Below are positions 1 through 8,425 of a DNA stretch of 64,000 nt, piece after piece; position 1 is the first letter of the stretch; the number at the start of each line of letters is the position of its first letter. The position numbers and the translations under genes are program-made. The notes under the pieces were generated by a model. That model did not search any database, was not told where the DNA came from, and worked only from the letters and a program-made list of their open reading frames with translations. The stretch is from positions 372,001-436,000 of the forward strand of contig NZ_FOMH01000003.1 in NCBI RefSeq assembly GCF_900112575.1, read 5' to 3'. Origin of the DNA: Flavobacterium phragmitis (GTDB taxonomy: Bacteria; Bacteroidota; Bacteroidia; Flavobacteriales; Flavobacteriaceae).

Positions 1-1282
1 CTTCCCAATCGGAGCTGTAACCAAACACTTTAAAGGCGTGCATTGCTACTCCGAATCCCCATCCTAAAGCAGAAAACCAAAACCATTGAAATCCTGGTGA
101 AAATCGTAAGTTTATAAAAATTAAAAACGGAATAACACAACAATAAGAAATCACATTGGCATAAAATCCTTTTAGTTCTTCTACTCTTTTTTTAGCTCTA
201 TAATAAGCTTTTGCTTCGTCGTTGAAATCTGCATTTGCTTCCATAACTGCAATTTGTTTTGTTAAAATTGGAATTCTAACCGTAAAATTTTTATCGTCTT
301 CTTGAACTTTTACTTTTCTATCGGTTATAATTCCGTATCGATTTACAATATTCTGCAGTCCAACACCTCGCCTGTCCTGCAGCACTTCTTTCTTCTGAAG
401 ATCATTTTGGATAGCCAAATAATCTTTATCAATAAATATTCTAATGTGCAAGGGTTTCTGCTCACTTACCACATTATGTTTAACCGTATTTTCGAGTAAA
501 AGCTGTAACGAAAGCGGTACTACTTTTGCTTCTGGATTTATGTTTTCTGTTGGCAGTTCGTAAAACAAACTGTTCTCAAAACGCATTTTCAACAGATTCA
601 TGTAGGTTTTTGCAAAAGACAATTCATCTTCAACCGAAACCAGTTCTTTATCTTTCTGCTCTAAAACATATCGATAGATTTTAGATAAAGAAGTGGTAAA
701 ACGCTGTGCATTATCTGGATTTTCTTCAATCAATGAACTTAAAACATTCAAACTGTTAAAAAGAAAATGCGGGTCAATCTGGTTTTTTAAACTTTCAAAT
801 TTCGCATTTGCGGTTCCAGCAATAATTTTCTGCTGTGTGACTTTATTTTCCTGATAGAGTTTATAAAAATTAAGTCCATGAAAAAACAATAAAACAATAA
901 ATGTCATTACCGCTGATTCGATATAATTTTCTGCTTGTTCATGGGCAAGAAAACCAATGATGGTCCTGTTCTCGATTATTACATTTGTAAACAAACGTAA
1001 TATTCCGATTATGATCATCGATATCAAAAATGAACTTATAAAACCTATTAGGATTCTTTTTAGCGAATATGGATTTTCTTTGAAAACCCTATCCAAAAAC
1101 TCAAAAAGAACAACATTTACGATATACAAAACCACACTGTAAAGCATGCAGTACAAGAAATAGATGTAAAGATTCTTGTTGAAAACTGCTGTTCCTAAAG
1201 AAGCAAACCGAATTAGAAAAGAAAATAAAAATACTATTCCTCCAACTAAACATGCTTTTAACAAATTAGGTTTTAATATCAT
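1..1282 (-). CDS. LytS/YehU-type sensor histidine kinase with C-terminal 2TM domain (partial, runs off window start)
   Basis: Reading the minus strand from ATG at 1282 gives an open frame of about 427 residues reaching base 1. Four hydrophobic segments fill the first ~150 residues. Next comes the His-kinase core NQIDPHFLFNSLN, with the phospho-accepting His near residue 172, then an ATPase part with LLLENTVKHN and RRGVGLQNIVNRYG. After ~345 a second module begins (EANADFNDEAKAYYRAKKR followed by two hydrophobic stretches), which resembles the 2TM domain (PF13239). Members of this kinase family usually act with a LytTR response regulator; such a gene could lie beyond the window edge. Start is 21 bases after the stop of the 1304-1924 gene, so co-transcription is likely. 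The C-terminus is missing. Confidence 0.85.
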   Translation of the reverse strand, partial: MILKPNLLKACLVGGIVFLFSFLIRFASLGTAVFNKNLYIYFLYCMLYSVVLYIVNVVLFEFLDRVFKENPYSLKRILIGFISSFLISMIIIGILRLFTNVIIENRTIIGFLAHEQAENYIESAVMTFIVLLFFHGLNFYKLYQENKVTQQKIIAGTANAKFESLKNQIDPHFLFNSLNVLSSLIEENPDNAQRFTTSLSKIYRYVLEQKDKELVSVEDELSFAKTYMNLLKMRFENSLFYELPTENINPEAKVVPLSLQLLLENTVKHNVVSEQKPLHIRIFIDKDYLAIQNDLQKKEVLQDRRGVGLQNIVNRYGIITDRKVKVQEDDKNFTVRIPILTKQIAVMEANADFNDEAKAYYRAKKRVEELKGFYANVISYCCVIPFLIFINLRFSPGFQWFWFSALGWGFGVAMHAFKVFGYSSDWE

Positions 1283-1303
1283 GGTGGCTTATAACTGTTT
1301 AAA

Positions 1304-1924
1304 TTATTTACAAGTTTTTTGAACTTCTAAAGCTCTTTCTAATCCCCATTTTGGAGAATAAGGCGTTTCTGGTTTAAATGTACCAAAAAGTTCGATAGCT
1401 TTATTCACTTGTGCACATAAAGGTTTTGTATCTACTCCTGTCCATTTTGCTCCTCCTAATTGGTAATCAGCTTCACCAAAAACGGCTCTTGGATTGTTTG
1501 GATCTAATGCTTTAGCTTTTGCGTAAGCTTCCATCACTTTTCCTGAATATTTCATTCCGTTTGTCATTGGATCTGCCACGACATATCCAGTATAAATTAA
1601 AGCTTGTAAAACATATAATTCTGAATTGCTTTGGTCTTTTAGCATTTCTGCATCTACAGCGTCTTGAGATTTGGTCAACAACAAATCGATTTTTGTTTTA
1701 TCTTTTTCTGTAAAAACGGCTAATGTGTTTACTAAACCAACATAATAATTAGGAAGCCAGCTCGTTTTTTCTGCTGCTGCAATTCTTTCAAACATTGCAG
1801 AAGCTTCTGCATTTTTTCCTTCTTTCCAAAGTCCGAAAGCTTTGTTCATTCCTTGTTCAAATTGTGTCTGTGCAGATAATAAACTGCAGATAAATAATGT
1901 AATAACTGTGATAATTTTGGTCAT
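1304..1924 (-). CDS. secreted TPR-like repeat protein, function unknown
   Basis: 206 residues with a cleavable signal peptide (MTKIITVITLFICSLLSAQ, cut expected after SAQ). The mature part has helical, TPR-like character: KAFGLWKEGKNAEASAMFERI near residue 30 and AYAKAKALDPNNPRAVFGEADYQL near 135-155, a typical TPR loop. No catalytic motif is visible. It is probably periplasmic. It sits directly upstream of the histidine kinase gene on the same strand with a 21-base gap, so it may be co-transcribed, but no functional link can be shown. Confidence 0.75.
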   Translation of the reverse strand: MTKIITVITLFICSLLSAQTQFEQGMNKAFGLWKEGKNAEASAMFERIAAAEKTSWLPNYYVGLVNTLAVFTEKDKTKIDLLLTKSQDAVDAEMLKDQSNSELYVLQALIYTGYVVADPMTNGMKYSGKVMEAYAKAKALDPNNPRAVFGEADYQLGGAKWTGVDTKPLCAQVNKAIELFGTFKPETPYSPKWGLERALEVQKTCK

Positions 1925-1936
1925 GATTTCTTTTTT

Positions 1937-2290
1937 TTAAAGTTACTAAGGTTCTAAGTTGCTAAGATTCTAAGTTTTTTTATTGATGATTAAAACTCTT
2001 TTTCAGGTACAAAGGTTCAGAGTTGCAAAGGTTCAGAGTATTGATTTTCTTATTATTAACATTTAAAAAACTTTGACCCTTTGTCACTTTGTTTCTTTGT
2101 CCCTTTTAATTTATACTTCAAAAGTATGTCGGATTTTACTGTTTTAAAATTAAATGATACCGAGTTGTTGATTTTTGATGATGAATTGTTTTTTCCTTGA
2201 GGTTCAAAGGTTCAGAGTTACAAAGTAACAAAGGTTTTTCTTTTTAAATATATATGTAAAACCTCTGAAACTTTGCCACTTTGTTTCTTT
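1937..2290. repeat. cluster of degenerate inverted-repeat arms, AGAGT-CAAAGG type
   Basis: The 446-base gap 1925-2370 holds no gene but several related arms. One arm at about 2005-2039 reads AAAGGTTCAGAGTTGCAAAG. An opposite-facing arm at 2069-2106 reads ACTTTGACCCTTTGTCACTT. A second imperfect pair lies at about 2197-2236 and 2258-2290, and a variant with CTAAG in place of CAGAG at 1937-1976. They resemble the arms flanking the four-helix-bundle gene at 11171-11681 but enclose only 20-30 bases here. They look like ORF-less, decayed copies of the same repeat family. Confidence 0.6.
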
Positions 2291-2293
2291 TTA

Positions 2294-2360
2294 AGATGCT
2301 GAGTTTCTGAGATGCTGAGCTTCTAAGTTTTTCTCTTAGTATCTCAGAATCTCAGCATCT
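2294..2360. repeat. 18-base inverted repeat downstream of the TonB receptor gene
   Basis: Arms 2294-2311 (AGATGCTGAGTTTCTGAG) and 2343-2360 (CTCAGAATCTCAGCATCT) pair with a single mismatch around a 31-base loop. It begins 10 bases after the receptor stop at 2371 and may act as its 3' hairpin or terminator. It belongs to the cluster of intergenic palindromes described for 1937-2290, although the unit sequence differs. Confidence 0.65.
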
Positions 2361-2370
2361 ATACCAGGAA

Positions 2371-4530
2371 CTACAAGTTTTTCAACTGATTCTCATTTTT
2401 ATTCTGGCTGATTGTCCAGAAGAACCCTACGAAGAAAAATCTATCGGCAGTTGGCACTACGGCTTGTCTTTGATAAACTCCGCTTGCGTCTGGCGTTTTG
2501 GCATAATCATATCCAAAAACATTCTGAGTTCCTAAAATGTTTGACACTGAGAAATAAAGGATTTTTTGTGTTGTCAATAAATAAGCCCAGTTGAAACTCA
2601 AACTATTATATGATTTTGTTTTGCCGCTCATGAATTGCGTTTGGTTTGGGTCATTGTATGGACGCCCTGAACTAAAACTATTTGTAAATCCTACTTGTGA
2701 TTTCCAGTCTGTAATGAAATACTTTGTTACAACTGACAAACTATGATTCGCAATAAAATTGGGAGTTGCCATCGTTGGGAAATTTTTATATTGTCTTTCT
2801 GAGTCGATATAAGAATACGAAATCCAATATTCTAAGTTTTTATACAGATTGCTATCTCTCCAAAGCAAATCAAATCCTTTTGCGTAACCTGAACCGTTAT
2901 TATTGAATACCGAATTGTACTGAATGTCTTGTGTATCATATTGAACTAAATTGCTGTAATCTTTGTAATACAACTCTGTTCTAAGCAATTGTCCAGGTTT
3001 TGTAAAAGTGTAATTCAAAATATAATGTCTTGCTTTTTCACTTTCAAACTGATGGTATTTTGAATATTTAATATAATCTACAACAGGCGTTTGAGTAAAA
3101 TCTCCGTAAGCAAATGAAAACTGACTGCTTTTTGAAGCTTTAAATCCTAAGGAAGCTCTCGGTGCAATATTGTTTTCGTTTAATAAACTGTTGTTCGAAT
3201 ATCTTAAACCAACTTTTAAAGCTAGGTTTTTAGAAAAAGCAATATCGCCTTCAGCATAACTTGCAAAAATATTAGAGTCGTATCCGTTGGCACCACTGAT
3301 AGAAACATTGTCATCAAAATTTTGGTTGTATTTTGTAATAAAACAATCTGTCCCAAAAGATAATCTGAAGAAGTTAGAAACCTTTTTTGATAATTTCAAT
3401 TTTAACTGCGCTGCATTTTCATCACTGTCCACATCAGTAATATCATACTTCAGTTTATTTTTACTGTAACCGTAGCTGATTCCAGATGTTAACTGCCAGC
3501 CAGTTCCAATTGTTCCTTTATAAGAAGAATTCAGATAAAAGTTGTTATTGTTCATATCCGTTCTAATTGGATTTTCGAAATTGATGTTTTTCTGATTTAA
3601 ATCGAATTTTTCTGAATCAAAAGAAGCGTATAATTTGAAGATTCCGTTTGTAAATTTATATCTATAAACCGTTTCACCACCAAGTGATTGATAGGGATTA
3701 TTCCAATCTACATTCTGAGGAATAACGGCTTGGTAAGGAGCTAAATTGATATAAGCCATGTTCACACTCAAAGAACTTTTTTTCCATTTCTGCGTATTTC
3801 CTAAACTCAATCCAACCGTCATTAATCCAATATCTGTTTTTTCATGATCCTCTTCGTCATTAGTATTCAAAAGCAAAACACTTGATAACGCTTCACCATA
3901 TTCAGCTGAATATCCACCAGTAGAAAAAGCAATTCCGCTAAACAAGAAAGGAGAAAAACGGCTTCTTGTTGGTAAGTTGTTTGTTGTTGCACCATAAGGC
4001 TGTGCGACTCTGATTCCGTCAACAAAAGTCTGTGTTTCGCTGGCTTCACCTCCACGCACAAACAAACGTCCGTCCTCCCCTACAGTCTGCGTACCTGGCA
4101 AAGTCTGTAAAGCGGCAACAATATTTCCTGCCGAACCCGCTGTAGTTACAATATCTAAAGGTTTTAAAACCGAAACTCTTGCTTTATCTCCCGATTCTAA
4201 AGTTCCTGCCGTAATTACAACTGCATCAAGAGCATTCATATTTTCTCTTAATTTTATTACTTGATCTTTAAAATTAGTAACATCGATTTCTTTCTTATAG
4301 GTTTCGAAAAGTAAAAAGCTGATTACTATAAACTGATTTCCTTCTGCAGTTGTCTCAAAAGAAAATTCCCCAGTTTCAGAACTTGTTGCTCCATCATAAG
4401 TTCCATCAATGTAAATATTTGCACCAGCAACCGGTTTACCTTTTTGGTCTGTAACTTTTCCCGAAATAACATTTTGAGCAAAAGTCAAAGTGCTTAACAA
4501 TAATAAAATAAAAGTAATTCTGGTTTTCAT
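2371..4530 (-). CDS. TonB-dependent outer-membrane receptor
   Basis: 719 residues. A signal peptide (MKTRITFILLLLSTLTFAQ) is followed by a carboxypeptidase-regulatory-like domain at ~20-95 (VISGKVTDQKGKPVAGANIY). A plug at ~110-230 contains LPGTQTVGEDGRLFVRGGEA and the FVDGIRV motif, and a beta-barrel ends in VGFFWTIS close to the C-terminus. It presumably imports a ligand across the outer membrane using TonB/ExbBD energy; the substrate cannot be read from the sequence. No susD follows it, so it is not the receptor of a classical polysaccharide locus. A TACATTTG box (TAnnTTTG type) lies upstream at 4554-4561. The length matches small receptors rather than SusC. Confidence 0.88.
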   Translation of the reverse strand: MKTRITFILLLLSTLTFAQNVISGKVTDQKGKPVAGANIYIDGTYDGATSSETGEFSFETTAEGNQFIVISFLLFETYKKEIDVTNFKDQVIKLRENMNALDAVVITAGTLESGDKARVSVLKPLDIVTTAGSAGNIVAALQTLPGTQTVGEDGRLFVRGGEASETQTFVDGIRVAQPYGATTNNLPTRSRFSPFLFSGIAFSTGGYSAEYGEALSSVLLLNTNDEEDHEKTDIGLMTVGLSLGNTQKWKKSSLSVNMAYINLAPYQAVIPQNVDWNNPYQSLGGETVYRYKFTNGIFKLYASFDSEKFDLNQKNINFENPIRTDMNNNNFYLNSSYKGTIGTGWQLTSGISYGYSKNKLKYDITDVDSDENAAQLKLKLSKKVSNFFRLSFGTDCFITKYNQNFDDNVSISGANGYDSNIFASYAEGDIAFSKNLALKVGLRYSNNSLLNENNIAPRASLGFKASKSSQFSFAYGDFTQTPVVDYIKYSKYHQFESEKARHYILNYTFTKPGQLLRTELYYKDYSNLVQYDTQDIQYNSVFNNNGSGYAKGFDLLWRDSNLYKNLEYWISYSYIDSERQYKNFPTMATPNFIANHSLSVVTKYFITDWKSQVGFTNSFSSGRPYNDPNQTQFMSGKTKSYNSLSFNWAYLLTTQKILYFSVSNILGTQNVFGYDYAKTPDASGVYQRQAVVPTADRFFFVGFFWTISQNKNENQLKNL

Positions 4531-4553
4531 ATCATTTTTGGTTTTTGATGAAG

Positions 4554-4561
4554 CAAATGTA
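4554..4561 (-). promoter_or_regulatory. candidate flavobacterial -7 box for the TonB receptor
   Basis: The minus strand reads TACATTTG, an exact match to the Bacteroidota -7 consensus TAnnTTTG, 24 bases before the receptor ATG. No clear TTG -33 element is seen at normal spacing, so support is partial. Confidence 0.45.
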
Positions 4562-4673
4562 TTTTAACAATTCCTGTTAAAAAATATATAATAACCCAAC
4601 TGTAGATTTTCGAGGATGAGTTGTAAATACCAAAATTTGTATCTTAGCTAGGAATTCCAAAAAATCACCATTT

Positions 4674-5138
4674 ATGTCAGAAAGCAAAAGAATCTCAAAT
4701 TTATATCAGTCCATTTATAATGGAAATCCTTGGCTGGAAGTTAATCTGGCTAATACCTTAAAAAATGTAACGGCAGAACAAGCGTATAAAAAAGCCAATC
4801 CAAACCTAAACACGATTTGGGAAATTGTGAATCATCTTATACAGTGGAGAAGAAACATTCTGGAACGCATGCAGGGAGAAGTAATCATAACTCCAGATCA
4901 TAATTATTTTGTACCTGTTTTAGATCCTTCTGAAGCAGCTTGGGCACAATCGCTTCAAACATTAGCAAAATCACAGGAATCTTGGAATGCTTTTTTTGAA
5001 AGTTTTAATGATGAAGATTTAGCAAAAATCTATGTCAATAATGGTCATACGTATTACGAACATATTCATGGAATTATTCAGCATGACGTGTATCATTTAG
5101 GACAGATTGTTATTTTGAAGAAGTTATTAAACACCTAA
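4674..5138 (+). CDS. DinB-like (DinB_2) four-helix metal-binding protein
   Basis: 154 residues, cytosolic. The fold is suggested by NTIWEIVNHLIQWRRNILERM at ~46-66 and by the C-terminal HGIIQHDVYHLGQIVILKKL. The spaced histidines of NH, QHD and YHLGQ match the usual three-His metal site of DinB/YfiT-type proteins. Some relatives are thiol-dependent transferases or stress proteins; the reaction here is unknown. It opens a tightly packed plus-strand series: the next gene starts 6 bases after its stop, and spacing stays short or overlapping up to 8077. Confidence 0.78.
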   Translation: MSESKRISNLYQSIYNGNPWLEVNLANTLKNVTAEQAYKKANPNLNTIWEIVNHLIQWRRNILERMQGEVIITPDHNYFVPVLDPSEAAWAQSLQTLAKSQESWNAFFESFNDEDLAKIYVNNGHTYYEHIHGIIQHDVYHLGQIVILKKLLNT

Positions 5139-5143
5139 ATATT

Positions 5144-5602
5144 ATGAAAAATGCTGTTTTCTTTTTAGCTTTTTTATTCTTCAGTGCAATTGGTTTTTCA
5201 CAAGATACTGAAACAAAATACGATGAAAAATTGGCAAAGTCACTGAATGCTGACGAATACGGAATGAAGAAATATGTTTTCTGTCTTTTGAAATCGGGAA
5301 ACAATACAACGGCATCAAAAGAAGAACGCAAAAAATTGTTTGAAGGTCATATGGCCAACATTGGTAAATTAGCCAAAGAAGGAAAACTGGCTGTTGCAGG
5401 GCCTTTTATGGAAAACGACCGAAATTACAGAGGTATTTATATTTTTAATGTCGAAACAGTACAAGAAGCCAAAAAACTGGTAGAAACAGACCCCGCCATA
5501 AAAGCCAATTTACTAGAAGCCGAATTAACGCCTTGGTATTGCTCTGCTGCATTACAGGAAATTCCGAAAATGCACGATAAAATTGCCAAGACGAAAATGT
5601 AA
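5144..5602 (+). CDS. secreted YCII-related domain protein
   Basis: 152 residues with a signal peptide (MKNAVFFLAFLFFSAIGFSQ). The mature part is a YCII-like domain: FEGHMANIGKLAKEGKLAVAG at ~66-86, then GIYIFNVETVQEAKKLVETDP and a tail with LLEAELTPWY. YCII proteins are small dimeric alpha-beta-barrel domains with a His-Asp pair; catalytic roles are known for only a few. Export from the cytoplasm suggests a periplasmic task. It is the second gene of the 4674-8077 cluster, with gaps of 5 and 23 bases to its neighbours. Confidence 0.78.
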   Translation: MKNAVFFLAFLFFSAIGFSQDTETKYDEKLAKSLNADEYGMKKYVFCLLKSGNNTTASKEERKKLFEGHMANIGKLAKEGKLAVAGPFMENDRNYRGIYIFNVETVQEAKKLVETDPAIKANLLEAELTPWYCSAALQEIPKMHDKIAKTKM

Positions 5603-5625
5603 ACGATTCACTCTATTTAATTTTT

Positions 5626-7113
5626 ATGAATAAATCAGTTTTTAGAATTTCGATTTTTGTATTATATCTTATCATTTTTATTTTAGGCACAAATTGCTAC
5701 GCGAAAATTGATTCTAATAAATCTAAAATTAGAAAAAAGACAAGCCAAATTGTACTAAAAATAGAAAAAGTCAATGTTTTGATGGGCTCTGCAGTATATG
5801 CTTCTGGGATGAGGCCCAAACAATATGACAACTTCGAAGAATTAAAAAAATATGCTTCAAAAGAGGAATTAATAACCCTGACAAATCATACTAATGGAGT
5901 TGTGAGATGTTATTCTTTCTGGGCTTTATTAGATTATAAAGAAATCGATTTATTTCCAATTGTAAAAGATCATATAAAGGATGACTCCGCAATAGAAACT
6001 CAATTTGGATGTACAGCATCTTTAGAAAAAGTAGGTGATTTTTTTATAAATCTTGTTACTCCAAGTTATGTTGATGATGAAGTTAAAAAACTGAATGAAA
6101 AAGAACTAAAAACATTAGACAGTCTTTTAATTTATAAAGAAAATAATCTTGATTCAAGATTTCGTGCTATTGAAGAAGCCGAAACAACTGAATTATTATA
6201 TCCAAAAGTTAGAGAATTAGTAACTAAATTTAATAATCAAAGTGCTTTAGTAACTCTCGCCAAATATAAAAATGAAAAAGATATTGAACTTATTTTAAAT
6301 AATAAAGACGATGATGCTGGCAATTTCTATACCTATAAAGCAATACAAAATTTTCCAGACTTAAGGTTTCAAGAATTTTTAGAAGATAATCTTAATTCCG
6401 GCCTTAACGACACACACTATGATAATGAATGGAGAGAATTATATATTGCTATTGCAGCTTTTAAAAGTCCTAAAGCTTTAGAATTATTAAGCTACCCATT
6501 TACAAAAGTTAAAAATCCAAACATAAAAAAATATCATATAAACTTTGTTTATGATGCAATCATATTGAACAAATTCACTCTTTATGATAATTTACTTTGG
6601 AAAATTTGGGAAGAAGAAAATGTTCTCACGCTGGATGGTTTCAAATATCTTTTAAAAATAGATTCATCGAAAACTTATCTATTAAGTAAAAAAAAATTAA
6701 AACCAAATTGTATAGTTGAGAACCAATCTCCACTTTCTATAATTAGTAATGAAAATATCATTGGTGAAAATTTAGATGAAACAATCTTAAATTTTATTTT
6801 AATAAACGATAAGGATTTAGCTTATGAAATAATTACAAACAAAATTTCGGAAGCTAAGGTTATTGAATTTGAAATATATTGCAAAAAAATTTTTGAATTA
6901 AAAGACCCTATTTTCATTGAGCCACTTTTTAAAAGATTAGGAAAAGAAGACAATACTTATGTTTATACCCAAATTGTACAAACTTTAATTTCTTTTAAAG
7001 ATAATGATATCAATAAAAGAATACTAGAAACAAGAAAACAGAACAAAAATATGAATACAGGTTGGGGAAGTAATTCTTTAAATGAAATTCTAAAAAAGAA
7101 TAATATAAAATAA
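5626..7113 (+). CDS. exported HEAT-like repeat protein, not recognised
   Basis: 495 residues with an N-terminal hydrophobic signal (FRISIFVLYLIIFILGTNCYA). The mature part is rich in Lys, Asn, Ile and Leu and appears wholly helical. Segments such as VVRCYSFWALLDYKEIDLFPIVKDHI at ~97-122 resemble HEAT or Armadillo-like helical pairs. I do not recognise the family and see no catalytic motif. The gene is noticeably richer in A and T than its neighbours, with many AAA/AAT codons. Its stop overlaps the next start (TAATG at 7111-7115), so it is translationally coupled to the acetyltransferase. Confidence 0.7.
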   Translation: MNKSVFRISIFVLYLIIFILGTNCYAKIDSNKSKIRKKTSQIVLKIEKVNVLMGSAVYASGMRPKQYDNFEELKKYASKEELITLTNHTNGVVRCYSFWALLDYKEIDLFPIVKDHIKDDSAIETQFGCTASLEKVGDFFINLVTPSYVDDEVKKLNEKELKTLDSLLIYKENNLDSRFRAIEEAETTELLYPKVRELVTKFNNQSALVTLAKYKNEKDIELILNNKDDDAGNFYTYKAIQNFPDLRFQEFLEDNLNSGLNDTHYDNEWRELYIAIAAFKSPKALELLSYPFTKVKNPNIKKYHINFVYDAIILNKFTLYDNLLWKIWEEENVLTLDGFKYLLKIDSSKTYLLSKKKLKPNCIVENQSPLSIISNENIIGENLDETILNFILINDKDLAYEIITNKISEAKVIEFEIYCKKIFELKDPIFIEPLFKRLGKEDNTYVYTQIVQTLISFKDNDINKRILETRKQNKNMNTGWGSNSLNEILKKNNIK

Positions 7114-7688
7114 TGAAAACAGAAAAAGAAAAAATGATTTCTGGCGAATACTACAATGCTTTTGATCCAGAATTATTTAAAGGCCGCCGAGCTGCTAAAA
7201 ATCTTTTACATAGTCTAAATGTAAAAGAATACAGAGTTACCAAAAAAGCAAAAGAAATTTTAAAAGAACTGATCCCGAATGCTGGAGCAGGACTTTATAT
7301 CGAACCTCCTTTTCATTGCGATTACGGTTATAATATTTTCTGTGGAGAAAACGTTTATTTTAATGTAAACTGTGTTGTTTTAGACTGTGCACCTGTAAAT
7401 ATTGGATCCAATGTATTTATTGCGCCGAATGTTCAAATTTACACCGCTTCGCATCCGCTTGACGCTGAATTAAGAAAAACGCTCGAAAATGCTTATCCGG
7501 TTACCATTGGAGACGATTGCTGGATTGGAGGCAATTCGGTTATCTGTCCTGGTGTTACAATTGGAAAAGGTTGTGTTATAGGAGCCGGATCTGTGGTTAC
7601 AAAAGACATTCCGGACAACTCACTTGCTGTTGGAAATCCTGCGAAAGTAATTAGAAAATTAAATCAAGAATCTGAATCCAAATCATAA
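7113..7688 (+). CDS. maltose/galactoside O-acetyltransferase-like sugar acetyltransferase
   Basis: 191 residues. An N-terminal maltose-acetyltransferase domain (MISGEYYNAFDPELFKGRRAAK) precedes a left-handed beta-helix of hexapeptide repeats. Visible marks are PPFHCDYGYNIFCGENVYFN, the catalytic-His region YTASHPLDAELR near residue 116, and DDCWIGGNSVICPGVTIGKG. The family transfers acetyl from acetyl-CoA to a sugar hydroxyl in the cytoplasm; the acceptor here is unknown. Length fits Maa/LacA proteins (~185-200). Start and stop codons overlap both neighbours as TAATG, indicating translational coupling. Confidence 0.88.
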   Translation: MKTEKEKMISGEYYNAFDPELFKGRRAAKNLLHSLNVKEYRVTKKAKEILKELIPNAGAGLYIEPPFHCDYGYNIFCGENVYFNVNCVVLDCAPVNIGSNVFIAPNVQIYTASHPLDAELRKTLENAYPVTIGDDCWIGGNSVICPGVTIGKGCVIGAGSVVTKDIPDNSLAVGNPAKVIRKLNQESESKS

Positions 7689-8077
7689 TGCTTACTCTCA
7701 ACAAAGTCCATCATATTGCCATTTTATGTTCCGATTACGAAAAATCGAAATATTTCTATACACAAATATTAGGTCTGACTATTATTAGAGAAATTTATCG
7801 TGAAGAACGTCAGTCTTATAAATTAGATCTGGCTTTAAATGGTTCGTATGTGGTTGAATTATTTTCCTTTCCAAATCCGCCGCAACGACCTTCAAGACCT
7901 GAAGCCGTAGGTTTACGTCATTTGGCTTTTGAAGTAATCAATCTGGAAGAAACTATTGCTTTTTTATCATCAAAAAATATAGAATCAGAACCAATCCGAA
8001 TTGATGAAACTACCCAAAAACGTTTCACTTTTATTGCTGATCCTGATTTACTGCCGATTGAGTTTTATGAGCGTTAA
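7688..8077 (+). CDS. VOC-superfamily protein (glyoxalase/YaeR-like)
   Basis: 129 residues covering one vicinal-oxygen-chelate domain of two beta-alpha-beta-beta-beta modules. Metal ligands are probably H9 (VHHIAILCSDYEKSKYFY), the Glu in YVVELFSFPNPP, the His in VGLRHLAFEV and the Glu in LPIEFYER. The order and length resemble the uncharacterised YaeR/GloA2 proteins, but the substrate is unknown. It is the last gene of the 4674-8077 cluster, overlapping the acetyltransferase stop, and is followed by large palindromes that may end transcription. Confidence 0.82.
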   Translation: MLTLNKVHHIAILCSDYEKSKYFYTQILGLTIIREIYREERQSYKLDLALNGSYVVELFSFPNPPQRPSRPEAVGLRHLAFEVINLEETIAFLSSKNIESEPIRIDETTQKRFTFIADPDLLPIEFYER

Positions 8078-8089
8078 GCTTTTTTTTTT

Positions 8090-8290
8090 GCCACGAAGGC
8101 GCTAAGACACTAAGATTTTTTTGTTTAATACAACGACTAAACACGTAGTTTGTCATTTCGACGAAGGAGAAATCACACTCGGGATTCGACAAAGATTGGC
8201 GACACACTGTACAGAGTTTCTAGTGTGATTTCTCCTTCGTCGAAATGACAAAAAATGCGAAATATCTTTGCATCTTAACGCCTTCATGGC
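8090..8290. repeat. nested double palindrome
   Basis: The gap 8078-8425 contains one palindrome inside another. The outer arms 8090-8116 (GCCACGAAGGCGCTAAGACA...) and 8264-8290 pair imperfectly over 27 bases. Within their loop lies a perfect 31-base inverted repeat, 8149-8179 (TTTGTCATTTCGACGAAGGA...) and 8222-8252, around a 42-base loop. Both types resemble intergenic repeats I associate with flavobacterial genomes. The arrangement suggests the inner unit inserted into the outer one. It could also work as a strong bidirectional transcript end for the 4674-8077 cluster. Confidence 0.85.
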
Positions 8291-8377
8291 AAAACCTTGA
8301 TACGAAAGCTTTTCTTACTAATCCCCATTTTAACACACTAAATTAAAGATTTCCTATAAAAAACCGAATTTGATACT

Positions 8378-8385
8378 TAATTTTG
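8378..8385 (+). promoter_or_regulatory. candidate -7 box for the ClC gene
   Basis: TAATTTTG matches TAnnTTTG and lies 40 bases before the ATG at 8426. A convincing -33 TTG at proper spacing was not found. Confidence 0.4.
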
Positions 8386-8425
8386 TAATCCGCATAAAAA
8401 AAGTGCGATTTCAAATTTACTCCTG

